Source: Georgenia muralis
Lineage (GTDB): Bacteria > Actinomycetota > Actinomycetes > Actinomycetales > Actinomycetaceae
Length of the DNA stretch: 64,000 nt
Reading direction: 5' to 3'
NCBI RefSeq assembly: GCF_003814705.1
Contig: NZ_RKRA01000001.1
Span: 3,080,776 to 3,144,775, forward strand
A program made the position numbers and the translations under genes. This document shows, one piece after another, positions 41,898 to 50,213 of this stretch (its first letter is position 1; every line of letters starts with the position of its first letter). The notes under the pieces were generated by a model. The model searched no databases and had not been told where the DNA came from. It saw only the letters and a list, made by a program, of their open reading frames with translations.

Positions 41898-42093
41898 GGT
41901 TCCTCCCGGAGGTGCGGGGGACCCACATTCACGCGACTCGCATGAGCGCGCAACCCGGCGTCAGCGGGCGACGGGAGGTTCGCCGAGATGTCGCCGTCGG
42001 GCGAACGTGGCTGGCGGGCGGCAGCAGCCTTCGAGAGGGACGCCGCACTCGCCGGCCGACGGAGCAGGGTTGCGTCATCGATCAGTTGCTCGG

Positions 42094-42115
42094 CCGGGGG
42101 CTGGGAGTCCCCCGG
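42094..42115 (-). terminator. GC hairpin after the LuxR remnant
   Basis: CCGGGGG (42094-42100) and CCCCCGG (42109-42115) form a perfect 7-bp stem with an 8-base loop. It is ~50 bases beyond the stop of the truncated regulator on the transcribed strand. No T-run follows. Confidence 0.4.
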
Positions 42116-42163
42116 GGCGACCCGAACAGGCCGGAGACGGTGATGACCCGCAACGGCGGAGCC

Positions 42164-42427
42164 TCACAGCCACCCGCGGTCCCGTGCCTTCCTGTACGCC
42201 GCCGCGACCCCGTTGGGCGCTCCGACCTTGCTCATCGCCTCGGACAGGTAGTTGCGCACCGTGCCCTCGGACAGGTGCAGCTCCCCGGCGATCTCGCCGT
42301 TGGAGAGCCCGTCGCCGGCCAGGCGCAGGACTCGGCGTTCCCGGTCGGTCAGCGGCTCCGGTTCGGCCCACGCGTCGGCGGCGAGGTGGGGGTCGACGGC
42401 CCGGCCTTGCAGGAGCGTTACCACCAA
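42164..42427 (-). pseudogene. Truncated NarL/LuxR response regulator (DNA-binding half only)
   Basis: The 87-residue product has no receiver domain. From residue ~9 to the end it matches the C-terminal half of the regulator at 47645-48250 almost residue for residue (DAW-EP-PLTDRERRVLRLAGDGL, then HLSEGTVRNYLSEAMSK and KARDRGWL). Homology stops abruptly at about 42404. Immediately beyond, on the opposite strand (42410-42475), 21 codons ending in TGA read like a protein C-terminus (ERYHQTGDSAWQIFVGTLAA). This suggests a junction where a duplicated regulator was cut into another gene. It may still make a free HTH domain. Confidence 0.7.
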
Positions 42428-42510
42428 ACCGGCGACAGCGCCTGGCAGATCTTCGTCGGAACCCTCGCCGCCTGACCATCACCGCAGTCGAGCGGGGCGC
42501 GGGCGGGCCG

Positions 42511-43278
42511 TCACGCGACCACCACCTCCACGCCCGCCGCGTCCAGGGCGGACCGGTCGTCGGGGCTGATGCCGGAGTCGGTGACGAGCACGTCGACGTC
42601 GGTGATCGCCGCGAACCGCTGGGACGACTCGACCCCGATCTTGCTGGAGTCGGCCAGCACGACGGTCCGTCGCCCGGCTGACGCGATGGCGCGCTTGGTC
42701 GCGGCCTCGTCCCGGTCGGGGGTCGTCAGCCCGTACGTCGTGCTCAGGCCGTTCGTCGCGAGGAACGACACGTCGGCCCGGATGTCGGCCAGGGCCCCGA
42801 CCGTGTCGGCACCGACCGCGGCGTGGGTGGTACGGCGCACCCGGCCCGGGAGCAGCACGAGGTCGATGTACGGGAGTCCGGCGAGCCGGGCGGCGATCGG
42901 GACGGCGTGGGTGACCACGGTCAGCCGGTGGTCCCGGGGAAGGATCGCGGCGAGCCGGACCGTGGTGGACCCCGCGTCGAGGATGATGGTCGACCCGGGC
43001 GGCGGAAGCAGCGACAGCGCCGCAGCGGCGATCTGGTCCTTGGCGGCGGTGTTGGCGACGTCCCGCTCGGTCAGGCCCGGCTCCGCGACGGCGAGCGCGC
43101 TGGCCGGGACGGCGCCGCCGTGCACCCGCCGGACCAGGCCGAGCCGTTCGAGAGCCGAGAGGTCCCGCCGGACGGTCTCGGTCGTCACGGAGAACTCCTC
43201 CGCCAGCTCCGCGACGGAGGACCGGTGCTGCCGGGTGATCACCTGGGCCATGGCGTGCTGGCGTTCCTCGGCGTACAC
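42511..43278 (-). CDS. DeoR-family sugar-responsive repressor
   Basis: A 255-residue regulator. The N-terminal HTH has the DeoR signature (AEERQHAMAQVI, SVAELAEEFSVTTETVRRDLSALE, LVRRVHGGAV). The C-terminal sugar-phosphate domain includes ILDAGSTTVRLA, VVTHAVPIA and DRDEAATKRAI. The GTG at 43278 was chosen because GAAGGAG lies 6 bases upstream; an ATG at 43305 would add nine residues. Downstream of the polyol dehydrogenase on the same strand, it most likely controls that gene and the divergent PTS gene, with a phosphorylated polyol as inducer. Confidence 0.93.
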   Translation of the reverse strand: MYAEERQHAMAQVITRQHRSSVAELAEEFSVTTETVRRDLSALERLGLVRRVHGGAVPASALAVAEPGLTERDVANTAAKDQIAAAALSLLPPPGSTIILDAGSTTVRLAAILPRDHRLTVVTHAVPIAARLAGLPYIDLVLLPGRVRRTTHAAVGADTVGALADIRADVSFLATNGLSTTYGLTTPDRDEAATKRAIASAGRRTVVLADSSKIGVESSQRFAAITDVDVLVTDSGISPDDRSALDAAGVEVVVA

Positions 43279-43353
43279 CGGCGCTCCTTCGTGGGTGCGG
43301 GACATGGGCGGCTCCCGCGGCGCCCGTGCCTGTGGGTCTCTGTGGGTCCGTAA

Positions 43354-43382
43354 CCGGATCCTGCCACCCGGGCAGGATCCGG
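43354..43382. promoter_or_regulatory. Perfect 12-bp inverted repeat upstream of the DeoR gene
   Basis: CCGGATCCTGCC (43354-43365) and GGCAGGATCCGG (43371-43382) are perfect inverses separated by ACCCG. It lies 76 bases before the DeoR start and 127 bases past the dehydrogenase stop. It could be a DeoR operator or the terminator of the dehydrogenase transcript. Confidence 0.55.
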
Positions 43383-43423
43383 AGGCGACCGTCCGCCGAC
43401 GTGTCGCGGCTGGCAGGGTCGGT

Positions 43424-43463
43424 CAGGCGGGCAGGCGGGCAGGCGGGCAGGCGGGCAGGTGGG
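43424..43463. repeat. CAGGCGGG octamer, five tandem copies
   Basis: CAGGCGGG repeats at 43424, 43432, 43440 and 43448, with a CAGGTGGG variant at 43456, between the dehydrogenase stop and the DeoR gene. The spacing is exactly 8 bases. No gene crosses it on either strand. Confidence 0.85.
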
Positions 43464-43508
43464 TCGGCGGGCGGGTCCGGTCAGCAGGCTGGTCCGGACG
43501 GCGCGGGG

Positions 43509-44555
43509 TCAGGGCTCGACGGTCACCTTGATCGCCTCGCCCTTGGCCACGATGTCGAAGACCGACATGACCTCGGCCAGCGGCACGTGCCGGGTGATGA
43601 GGTCCTTGACGGGCACCTGGCCGGTCGAGATGTACTCCAGCGCCCGCTTGTTGTGGTCGGGGGAGGAGCCGTTCGCGCCGTGGATGTGCAGCTGGCGGTA
43701 GTGGACGAGGTTGGAGTCGAGCTTGATGGACGGGTCGGTCTTGGGCAGCCCGCCGAAGAAGGAGATCCGGCCCTGCCGCGCGGCCATGGCGACCGCCTGC
43801 TCCTGGGTGACGTTGGCCGGGGTGGCCGTGATGACGACGTCCGCGCCCCGGCCGCCGGTCAGCCGCATGATCTCCTCGACGACGTCGACCTTCGACGCGT
43901 CGATGGTGTGGTCGGGGGAGACGGCGTCGGCCGACATCTGCAGCCGCTCGGCGTTGACGTCCACGAGCACGACGGTGCCGACCTTGTGGACACCGCGGGC
44001 GATCCGCACGTGCATGCACCCGATCGGGCCGGCGCCGAAGATGACGGTGAAGTCGCCCTCCTCGATGCCGAGCTGCTCCTGGGCGTTGATCGCGCAGGCG
44101 AACGGCTCGGCGGCCGAGGCTTCGTCGAACCCGACGTTGTCGGGGATGCGGTTGAGGCCGTCGACCTTGAGAACCTGCTCCGGCACGATCATGTACTCGG
44201 CGAACCCGCCGTCGTACTGGTAGCCCACCGAGGTCTGGTTCTGGCAGACCTCCATCCACCCCTTGCGGCACTCGTGGCACTCCCCGCAGGGGACCGCGGC
44301 GATGCACTGCACGCGGTCGCCGACCACGAAGCCGCCCAGCGCGTCGGCGCCGACCTCGACGACCTCGCCGGCGACCTCGTGACCCATCGTGGTCTCGCCG
44401 GTGATGTTGACGTGCCCGTTCTTCTTGATCTTGACGTCCGTCCCGCACGTGGAGCAGTTCTTGACCTTGATCTTCACCTCGGCGGGCCCGCACTCGGGCT
44501 CGGGGACGTCGACGAGCCGGACGTCTTCGGGGGCGTAGAAGCGCAGAGCCTTCAT
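43509..44555 (-). CDS. Zinc-dependent medium-chain polyol (sugar-alcohol) dehydrogenase
   Basis: A 348-residue NAD(P)-dependent enzyme of the sorbitol/galactitol-phosphate dehydrogenase group. The catalytic-zinc region NCSTCGTDVKIKK (Cys near 37) and GHEVAGEVVEVG (His-Glu near 59-60) are present. The structural-zinc loop PCGECHECRKGWMEVC, with four Cys, and the Rossmann motif VIFGAGPIGCMHVR are intact. The ATG at 44555 has AAGGAAGG upstream. It diverges from the PTS gene across a shared 175-base promoter and probably oxidises the imported polyol phosphate, for example mannitol-1-phosphate. The exact substrate is not shown by sequence. Confidence 0.92.
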   Translation of the reverse strand: MKALRFYAPEDVRLVDVPEPECGPAEVKIKVKNCSTCGTDVKIKKNGHVNITGETTMGHEVAGEVVEVGADALGGFVVGDRVQCIAAVPCGECHECRKGWMEVCQNQTSVGYQYDGGFAEYMIVPEQVLKVDGLNRIPDNVGFDEASAAEPFACAINAQEQLGIEEGDFTVIFGAGPIGCMHVRIARGVHKVGTVVLVDVNAERLQMSADAVSPDHTIDASKVDVVEEIMRLTGGRGADVVITATPANVTQEQAVAMAARQGRISFFGGLPKTDPSIKLDSNLVHYRQLHIHGANGSSPDHNKRALEYISTGQVPVKDLITRHVPLAEVMSVFDIVAKGEAIKVTVEP

Positions 44556-44622
44556 CGTGATTCCTTCCTTGGCATTCCGATGGTGCCCACAGTAGCCGCG
44601 TCCCCCGCCGAACGCCACAGGT

Positions 44623-44700
44623 TCGGGCATGAATGTCTGCCCGAGTGGTTGGCAACTGCCCCGATCATGATGTTTACTGGGCAGCACTGCGTGATCGGGG
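44623..44700. promoter_or_regulatory. Divergent promoter with two inverted repeats (candidate DeoR operators)
   Basis: TCGGGCA (44623-44629) and TGCCCGA (44638-44644) form a 7-bp palindrome with an 8-base centre. CCCCGATCA (44659-44667) and TGATCGGGG (44692-44700) form a perfect 9-bp repeat with a 24-base centre. Both lie between the divergent dehydrogenase and PTS starts. Arms in phase around both promoters suit repression by the neighbouring DeoR protein. Confidence 0.5.
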
Positions 44701-44729
44701 TCAATGACGTCTCCTCGGGAGGATCCGAA

Positions 44730-46682
44730 ATGTCCACCACTACAACAGCGGCACCACGCGCCGGAGCGCGCGTGCACGTCCAGAAGTTCGGCACGTTCCT
44801 GTCCAACATGGTGATGCCCAACATCGGCGCCTTCATCGCCTGGGGTCTCATCACAGCGCTGTTCATCGAGGTCGGCTGGCTGCCCCAGCTGGGCATCGGT
44901 GACGACCCGGGCAGCTGGGTCGCCGAGATCGGCGGGTGGGGCGACTCCACCAGCGGCGGCATCGTCGGCCCGATGATCACCTTCCTGCTGCCGATCCTCA
45001 TCGGCTACACCGGCGGAAAGATGGTCTACGACACCCGCGGCGGCGTCGTCGGGGCCATCGCCACGATCGGCGTGATCGCCGGCACCGACATCCCCATGTT
45101 CATGGGCGCGATGATCATGGGCCCGCTCGGCGCGTGGACCATGAAGCACATCGACGCGATCTGGGACGGCAAGATCCGGCCCGGCTTCGAGATGCTGGTC
45201 AACAACTTCGCCGCGGGCATCTGGGGCGCCGTCGTGGCCACGTTCGGCTTCTTCGTCATGAGCCCGATCGTGACCTGGCTCAGCGACCGGCTCGGCTCCG
45301 GCGTCGACTTCCTGGTGTCCAACGGCGTGCTGCCGCTGACCTCGGTGGTCATCGAGCCGGCCAAGATCCTGTTCCTCAACAACGCCATCAACCACGGCGT
45401 ACTCACGCCGCTCGGTACGGCCGAGGCCGTCGAGCAGGGCAAGTCCGTGCTCTTCCTGCTCGAGGCCAACCCCGGCCCGGGCCTCGGGCTCCTGCTGGCC
45501 TTCTCGCTGTTCGGCCGCGGGATGGCCAAGGCCTCCGCGCCCGGCGCGGCGATCATCCACTTCTTCGGCGGGATCCACGAGATCTACTTCCCGTACGTCC
45601 TCATGAAGCCGAAGCTCATCATCGCGATGATCGTCGGTGGCATGACCGGCGTCTTCCTCAACGTCCTGTTCGGCGTCGGCCTGCGCGCCCCGGCGGCCCC
45701 CGGGTCGGTCTTCGCCGTGTACGCCCAGGTGGCGAGCGAAAACATCTTCGGCGTGACCGTCGCGATGGCGGGCGCCGCCGCGGCGTCCTTCGCGGTCGCC
45801 GCCGTCCTGCTCAAGACCGACCGCTCCGCGGACGAGGGCGACCTCGTCGCCGCCACGGCCGACATGGAGGCGATGAAGGGCAAGAAGTCCGTCGCCTCCA
45901 CGGTGCTCGGGGCCCGCGCGGCCGCCGGCGCGGAGATCCGCACCATCGTCTTCGCCTGCGACGCCGGCATGGGCTCCTCGGCCATGGGCGCGTCGGTGCT
46001 CCGCAAGAAGATCCGCGACGCCGGCCACCCCGAGGTCACGGTGACCAACGCGTCCATCGCCAACCTCAGCGACACCTACGACCTCGTCGTGACGCACCAG
46101 GACCTCACCGAGCGGGCCCGTCAGCGGACCCCCTCGGCCACCCACGTCTCCGTGGACAACTTCATGAACAGCCCCCGCTACGACGAGATCGTCGGGATGC
46201 TCGGGGCGGGTACCGGGGGCACGGCAGCGGCGGATGACGACGTCGCCGCGCACGCGGTCCTCGCCGAGGACTCCATCGTCCTGGACGGCACCGCCGCCAC
46301 GCGCGACGAGGCCATCACCGAGGCGGGCAGGCTGCTCGTGGCCAGCGGCGCCGTCGACCCGTCATACGTCGATGCCATGCACGAGCGTGAGACGTCGGTC
46401 TCGACCCACATGGGCAACGGCCTGGCCATCCCGCACGGCACGAACGACGCCAAGTCGTCGATCCACCGGACCGCGATCTCCTTCGTGCGCTACCCGCGGG
46501 GCATCGACTGGAACGGCAAGCCGGCCGAGTTCGTCATCGGGATCGCCGGCACGGGCAACGACCACCTGGGCCTGCTGCGGAAGATCGCGGGGGTCTTCAC
46601 CGACCCCGCCCAGGTCGAGCTGCTCCGCTCGGCGACCTCGACGGCGCAGGTGCGCGAGATCCTCGAGGGTGCCCGCGTCTGA
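44730..46682 (+). CDS. mtlA: PTS mannitol-type transporter, EIICBA
   Basis: A 650-residue three-domain transporter that imports and phosphorylates mannitol or a related hexitol. EIIC occupies residues ~1-345 with the FGTFLSNMVMPNIGAFIAWG start and the signature GGIHEIYFPYVLMKP near 280. EIIB (~390-490) has its phospho-Cys in FACDAGMGSSAMGA near 410. EIIA (~505-650) has its phospho-His in LAIPHGTNDAK near 569. The ATG has GGGAGGA upstream. The domain order matches E. coli MtlA. EI and HPr are not in the window. A hairpin terminator follows 8 bases after the stop. Confidence 0.95.
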   Translation: MSTTTTAAPRAGARVHVQKFGTFLSNMVMPNIGAFIAWGLITALFIEVGWLPQLGIGDDPGSWVAEIGGWGDSTSGGIVGPMITFLLPILIGYTGGKMVYDTRGGVVGAIATIGVIAGTDIPMFMGAMIMGPLGAWTMKHIDAIWDGKIRPGFEMLVNNFAAGIWGAVVATFGFFVMSPIVTWLSDRLGSGVDFLVSNGVLPLTSVVIEPAKILFLNNAINHGVLTPLGTAEAVEQGKSVLFLLEANPGPGLGLLLAFSLFGRGMAKASAPGAAIIHFFGGIHEIYFPYVLMKPKLIIAMIVGGMTGVFLNVLFGVGLRAPAAPGSVFAVYAQVASENIFGVTVAMAGAAAASFAVAAVLLKTDRSADEGDLVAATADMEAMKGKKSVASTVLGARAAAGAEIRTIVFACDAGMGSSAMGASVLRKKIRDAGHPEVTVTNASIANLSDTYDLVVTHQDLTERARQRTPSATHVSVDNFMNSPRYDEIVGMLGAGTGGTAAADDDVAAHAVLAEDSIVLDGTAATRDEAITEAGRLLVASGAVDPSYVDAMHERETSVSTHMGNGLAIPHGTNDAKSSIHRTAISFVRYPRGIDWNGKPAEFVIGIAGTGNDHLGLLRKIAGVFTDPAQVELLRSATSTAQVREILEGARV

Positions 46683-46690
46683 CCAGGTCG

Positions 46691-46714
46691 GCCAGGGTGT
46701 CCGCGCCCTGGCCA
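46691..46714 (+). terminator. Hairpin terminator after mtlA
   Basis: GGCCAGGG (46691-46698) and CCCTGGCC (46707-46714) form a perfect 8-bp stem with an 8-base loop, 8 bases after the mtlA stop. GC-rich, without a T-run. Confidence 0.65.
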
Positions 46715-46805
46715 CACCGGCCGGCGTCGTCGTCCGCGACGGCGCCGGCAGCGCGGAGAGGGCAACCGGCGGGGGTCCGAGGCGGTCGCCGTCGAGACTC
46801 TGCGG

Positions 46806-47528
46806 CTAGTGCGGGTGGTCGTCGGTGTGGTGGCGGAGGTCCTCGAGGGCCGTGGTGATGACGTCGGCGACGACGGCCGGCTGGCGGAAGATGAGCAGGT
46901 GGTCGCCCTCGACGATCGTGGTCGAGGGGAATGTCGCGGCGGCTTGCCGCTGGTCCTCCGGCGAGGCGAAGCCGTCGTCCGTACCGATGAGGATGGTCGT
47001 GGGCAGGTCCTGCCAGGCGATCGCGGGTACGGGATCCGTCTCGATGGTGAACGGGACCGGCCGGCGCGGCGGGTCTCGCAGCGCCGCGCGGACCGCTTCC
47101 GGGAACGTCAGCATGCCGTCCTCCTCCAACCACTCGCGCGTGTCGAGCACGTGCCTGTCGCCGGGCAGGACATGGATCCGCGGGTTCTCGTAGATCCACG
47201 CGGTGTCGTTCACCCCACCGAGCTGCTCCGGGATCGTGCTGACGTAGACGAGCGCCGTGGTTCGCGGGTCGGCGCCCTGGCCGGCGGCCGTGATGACCCG
47301 CCCCCCGTACGACCAGCCCACGAGGGCGACCGGCGCCCGGCACTCGGCCGCGACATGCCGGACGTGCTCGGCGTCGTCCACGAGGCTCGCGCCAGGAACG
47401 CGGTGGGACGGGAGGTCGACGGCCCGCACCTCGACGGAGCGCTCCTGCAGGAACGGTGTCACCCAGGCCCAGTCGCTCGGATGCCCCCAGGTGCCGTGCA
47501 CCAGCACCGCTGTGCCAAGGACGTCCAT
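46806..47528 (-). CDS. Alpha/beta-fold hydrolase (esterase-like)
   Basis: A 240-residue cytosolic hydrolase. It begins with TAVLVHGTWGHPSDW (HG oxyanion region). The nucleophile elbow is VALVGWSYGGRV (Ser near residue 84). A candidate acid lies in LIGTDDGFAS, and the catalytic His is in EGDHLLIFRQP near the end. The triad is complete; length fits the family of small esterases related to plant MES and RutD-like proteins. Start ATG 47528 has GGAG at 7 bases; an ATG nine codons upstream is possible. Substrate unknown. It stands alone between mtlA and a two-component system. Confidence 0.88.
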   Translation of the reverse strand: MDVLGTAVLVHGTWGHPSDWAWVTPFLQERSVEVRAVDLPSHRVPGASLVDDAEHVRHVAAECRAPVALVGWSYGGRVITAAGQGADPRTTALVYVSTIPEQLGGVNDTAWIYENPRIHVLPGDRHVLDTREWLEEDGMLTFPEAVRAALRDPPRRPVPFTIETDPVPAIAWQDLPTTILIGTDDGFASPEDQRQAAATFPSTTIVEGDHLLIFRQPAVVADVITTALEDLRHHTDDHPH

Positions 47529-47644
47529 GGCCACGCTCCGGGGCTTCGTGGGCACTCCGTGCCGGCGTCCGCGCGTTCTCCTCGGACCCCGGGGCTTCGA
47601 GGCTACTCCGCCGCGTCACCGGCCAGGCTGTGAGCGCGGGGACA

Positions 47645-48250
47645 TCACAGCCATCCTCGGTCCCGTGCCTTCCGGGCCGCCGCGATGCGGTTGGGGGCTC
47701 CGAGCTTGCTCATCGCCTCGGACAGGTAGTTGCGTACCGTGCCCTCGGACAGGTGCAGCTGCCCGGCGATCTCGCTGTTGGCCAGCCCGTCGCCGGCCAG
47801 GCGCAGGACGCGGCGCTCGCGGTCGGTCAGCGGGTCCGGTTCGCCCCACGCGTCGGCGGCGAGCTGGGGGTCGATGGCGCGGCCTCCGGCGTGCACGTCG
47901 CGGACGGCCTGGGCCAGGGCGCTGGCGGGCGCGTCCTTGAGCAGGTAGCCGACGGCGCCGGCGTCCAGCGCTCGCCGGAGGTACCCGCTGCGGGCGAACG
48001 TGGTGAGGATGACCACCCGGGTCGGCAGGCCCCGTCGCAGGACTTCGGCGGCCACCTCGAGCCCCGTCATCCCGGGCATCTCGATGTCCGCCAGGAGCAC
48101 GTCGGGCCGCAGCGCCTCCACCAGGCGCACGGCCTCCTCGCCGTCAGCGGCGGTGCCCGCCACGGTGATGTCGTCCTCCAGCCCCAAGAGGGTGCTGAGG
48201 GCACCGAGGACCATGAGCTGGTCCTCGGCCAGGACCACGGTGATCGTCAT
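47645..48250 (-). CDS. NarL/LuxR-family response regulator
   Basis: A 201-residue regulator. The receiver has VVLAEDQLMVLGAL and the phospho-Asp in VLLADIEMPGMTG near residue 55, plus Lys in YLLKDAPASAL. The HTH begins at DPLTDRERRVLRLAGDGLANSEIA and ends at the C-terminus. It overlaps the sensor-kinase stop by four bases. It probably controls the upstream ABC-2 exporter genes, as in DesR-like systems. A truncated near-copy of its HTH half lies at 42164-42427. Confidence 0.95.
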   Translation of the reverse strand: MTITVVLAEDQLMVLGALSTLLGLEDDITVAGTAADGEEAVRLVEALRPDVLLADIEMPGMTGLEVAAEVLRRGLPTRVVILTTFARSGYLRRALDAGAVGYLLKDAPASALAQAVRDVHAGGRAIDPQLAADAWGEPDPLTDRERRVLRLAGDGLANSEIAGQLHLSEGTVRNYLSEAMSKLGAPNRIAAARKARDRGWL

Positions 48251-49353
48251 CGTCCGCCCTCCTGTCCTGTCCGGTGCTCGTCGGTCGCACCCGCGTGGGG
48301 AACCGTCACCTGGACGACGGTCCCGGGCCTCTCGTCGCCGCCCTGCGGGTCGCCCAGCACGACACGGCCACCGACGGCGGCGATCCGCTCCCGCATGCCG
48401 GTGAGCCCTGATCCTGCCTCCCCCGCGTAGCCGCGGCCGTCGTCGCTCACCTCGAGTCGGACGTCGGTACCGGCCGTGGTGATGGTGACGGTGGCACGCC
48501 GGGCGTCGGCGTGACGCACCACGTTGGTCACCGCCTCACGGAGCGCCATGGCCAGGGCTGACTCCTGCTCGGGGCGCAGCTCGGTGCGGTCGGCCCGGAT
48601 GTCGACGTCGACGCCTGCTGCTTGCAGGGCCACCCGTGCACCGTCGAGCTCGGCGCCGAGGCCACGGGCCCGGTAGCCGGCGACCGCGGCGCGCACCTCG
48701 TCCAGGGCCTCGCGGCTGATCTTCTCGACGTCGTCGATCTCCGCTGCTGCCCGATCCGGGTCGACGCGCACCAGTCGGGCGGTCAGCTGGCTCTTCAGCA
48801 CGATGACCGACAGTGTGTGCCCCAGCAGGTCGTGCAGGTCCCGCGCGATCCTCTCGCGTTCGGCGATCGTCGCCAGCCGCTCGATCTCCTCGTCGGCGCG
48901 CAGGAGACGACGGTTGGCCCGTCGGCGCTCCGCGTCGAAGATGCTCGTCGCCACCACGACCGGGGTGAAGAAGACTGCGGGGCCCAGTGCCGCCAGCCGC
49001 CACGGCATCGGGACGGGCGAGATCACGAAGATCAGCACGAGCACCCCGACGAGAGCGGCGACGACGTACACGGCCCGACGGACCGGGTACAGGCGGCTGG
49101 CCACGGCCGCCGCGTAGATCGCGAACACGCTGGCCCCGCTGTTGACCAGCGAACCCGCAAGGGCCAGGGCGCCGAGGCCCGCGATGAGGATCAGGGTCTG
49201 CCGGTCGCCGCGAGCCCGGAACGTGGCTGCGTAGATCGGGAGGAACAGGGCGATCAGCACCGCGACGGCCAGCCAGTCCCGGGCGTCGGTCGTGGGGTTG
49301 AAGAGGGGCTGGTAGAACAGGGCTCCGAGGTAGACCAGCCAGACGTAGCGCAT
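48247..49353 (-). CDS. NarL-type sensor histidine kinase
   Basis: A 368-residue kinase with about five to six membrane helices in residues ~1-150, then a DHp helix with RERIARDLHDLLGHTLSVIVLKSQL (phospho-His near residue 174). A HATPase domain follows with the N-box REAVTNVVRHADARRATV and DDGRGYAGEAGSGLTGMRERI. The layout is that of DesK-like kinases that read membrane state or antimicrobial stress. It lies 45 bases downstream of an ABC-2 permease gene on the same strand, a typical exporter/sensor pairing. Confidence 0.94.
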   Translation of the reverse strand: MRYVWLVYLGALFYQPLFNPTTDARDWLAVAVLIALFLPIYAATFRARGDRQTLILIAGLGALALAGSLVNSGASVFAIYAAAVASRLYPVRRAVYVVAALVGVLVLIFVISPVPMPWRLAALGPAVFFTPVVVATSIFDAERRRANRRLLRADEEIERLATIAERERIARDLHDLLGHTLSVIVLKSQLTARLVRVDPDRAAAEIDDVEKISREALDEVRAAVAGYRARGLGAELDGARVALQAAGVDVDIRADRTELRPEQESALAMALREAVTNVVRHADARRATVTITTAGTDVRLEVSDDGRGYAGEAGSGLTGMRERIAAVGGRVVLGDPQGGDERPGTVVQVTVPHAGATDEHRTGQEGGR

Positions 49354-49397
49354 GTCAGCGGCGGGGTTGCGGCGGGCTCTGGCTCATCGGGTGCGCC

Positions 49398-50213
49398 TCA
49401 TCCGTAGGTCCGGCCCTCGTCGCGCCGGAAGCCCCAGACGGCCACGGCCAGGAAGAACGCCGTGAACGCGAGCAGCACAGCGGCGTGCATGGTCGGTGCC
49501 CCGCTCTCCGAGGCACCGACGGTGCCGAGGGCGAGCTGAGCGAAGTGGTAGGGCGGGAGTGCAGGAGCGATCCCCTGCACGAAGGCGGGCAGCTGGTGGA
49601 TCGGGATCCACAGCCCGGAGGCGAACGCCATCGGGAGGTAGACGAGGTTCAGCATGGCCGGTGCCGAGTTCGGGCCCACGAGGTAGCCGAAGGCCAGGCC
49701 CATGGCCGAGAACGGCAGCGCCCCGATGAGGAGCACGAGGCCGAGGCCGATCCACTGGGTGGCGGGCATGCGCACACCACCCAGTGTGGCCCCGAGGACG
49801 AACAACGCCCCGATGATCAGCGCGGAGACGGTCACGCTCATCACGACCTTGGCCACGAAGTAGGCCTGTGGGGGCATCGGCGAGACCCGCTTGAGTCGCA
49901 CCCATCCCTGCCCACGTTCGAGGGCGACCGAGACCCCGAAGCCGAACAGGGCCGCGCCGATGACGCCGAAGGTGCCGTACGTCGCCAGCATGTACGTGCT
50001 CCGGCCGACTCCGCCGGCTTCGTCGCCGCCACCGAAGGCCAACCCGAACAGCACGTAGAACATCACCGGCAGGGCGATCGTGCTCACGGCGAAGATGGGG
50101 ATGCGGATCAGCTTGAGGAACTCGTGCCGGGCCTCGGTGACGTAGATCCTCGCCGTGCTCCACCGGGGCATCTCGGCGTCGGTCGTCATCCGTACCGCTG
50201 GGGTGGTGATCAT
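49398..50213 (-). CDS. ABC-2 type transporter permease
   Basis: A 271-residue permease with six hydrophobic segments. Recognisable stretches are FLKLIRIPIFAVSTIALPVMFYVLFG near the N-terminus, GWVRLKRVSPMPPQAYFVAKV and MLNLVYLPMAFASGLWIPIHQLP. The ATG at 50213 overlaps the ATPase stop by four bases. With that ATPase it forms a drug, lipid or bacteriocin-type exporter, and it shares an operon with the DesK-like sensor pair. Confidence 0.92.
   Translation of the reverse strand: MITTPAVRMTTDAEMPRWSTARIYVTEARHEFLKLIRIPIFAVSTIALPVMFYVLFGLAFGGGDEAGGVGRSTYMLATYGTFGVIGAALFGFGVSVALERGQGWVRLKRVSPMPPQAYFVAKVVMSVTVSALIIGALFVLGATLGGVRMPATQWIGLGLVLLIGALPFSAMGLAFGYLVGPNSAPAMLNLVYLPMAFASGLWIPIHQLPAFVQGIAPALPPYHFAQLALGTVGASESGAPTMHAAVLLAFTAFFLAVAVWGFRRDEGRTYG

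Noticed and set aside
43326..44729. Extension of the mtlA frame upstream for about 470 codons
   Set aside because: It runs antisense through the polyol dehydrogenase, has no PTS character and lacks a ribosome site; the ATG at 44730 with GGGAGGA is the real start.
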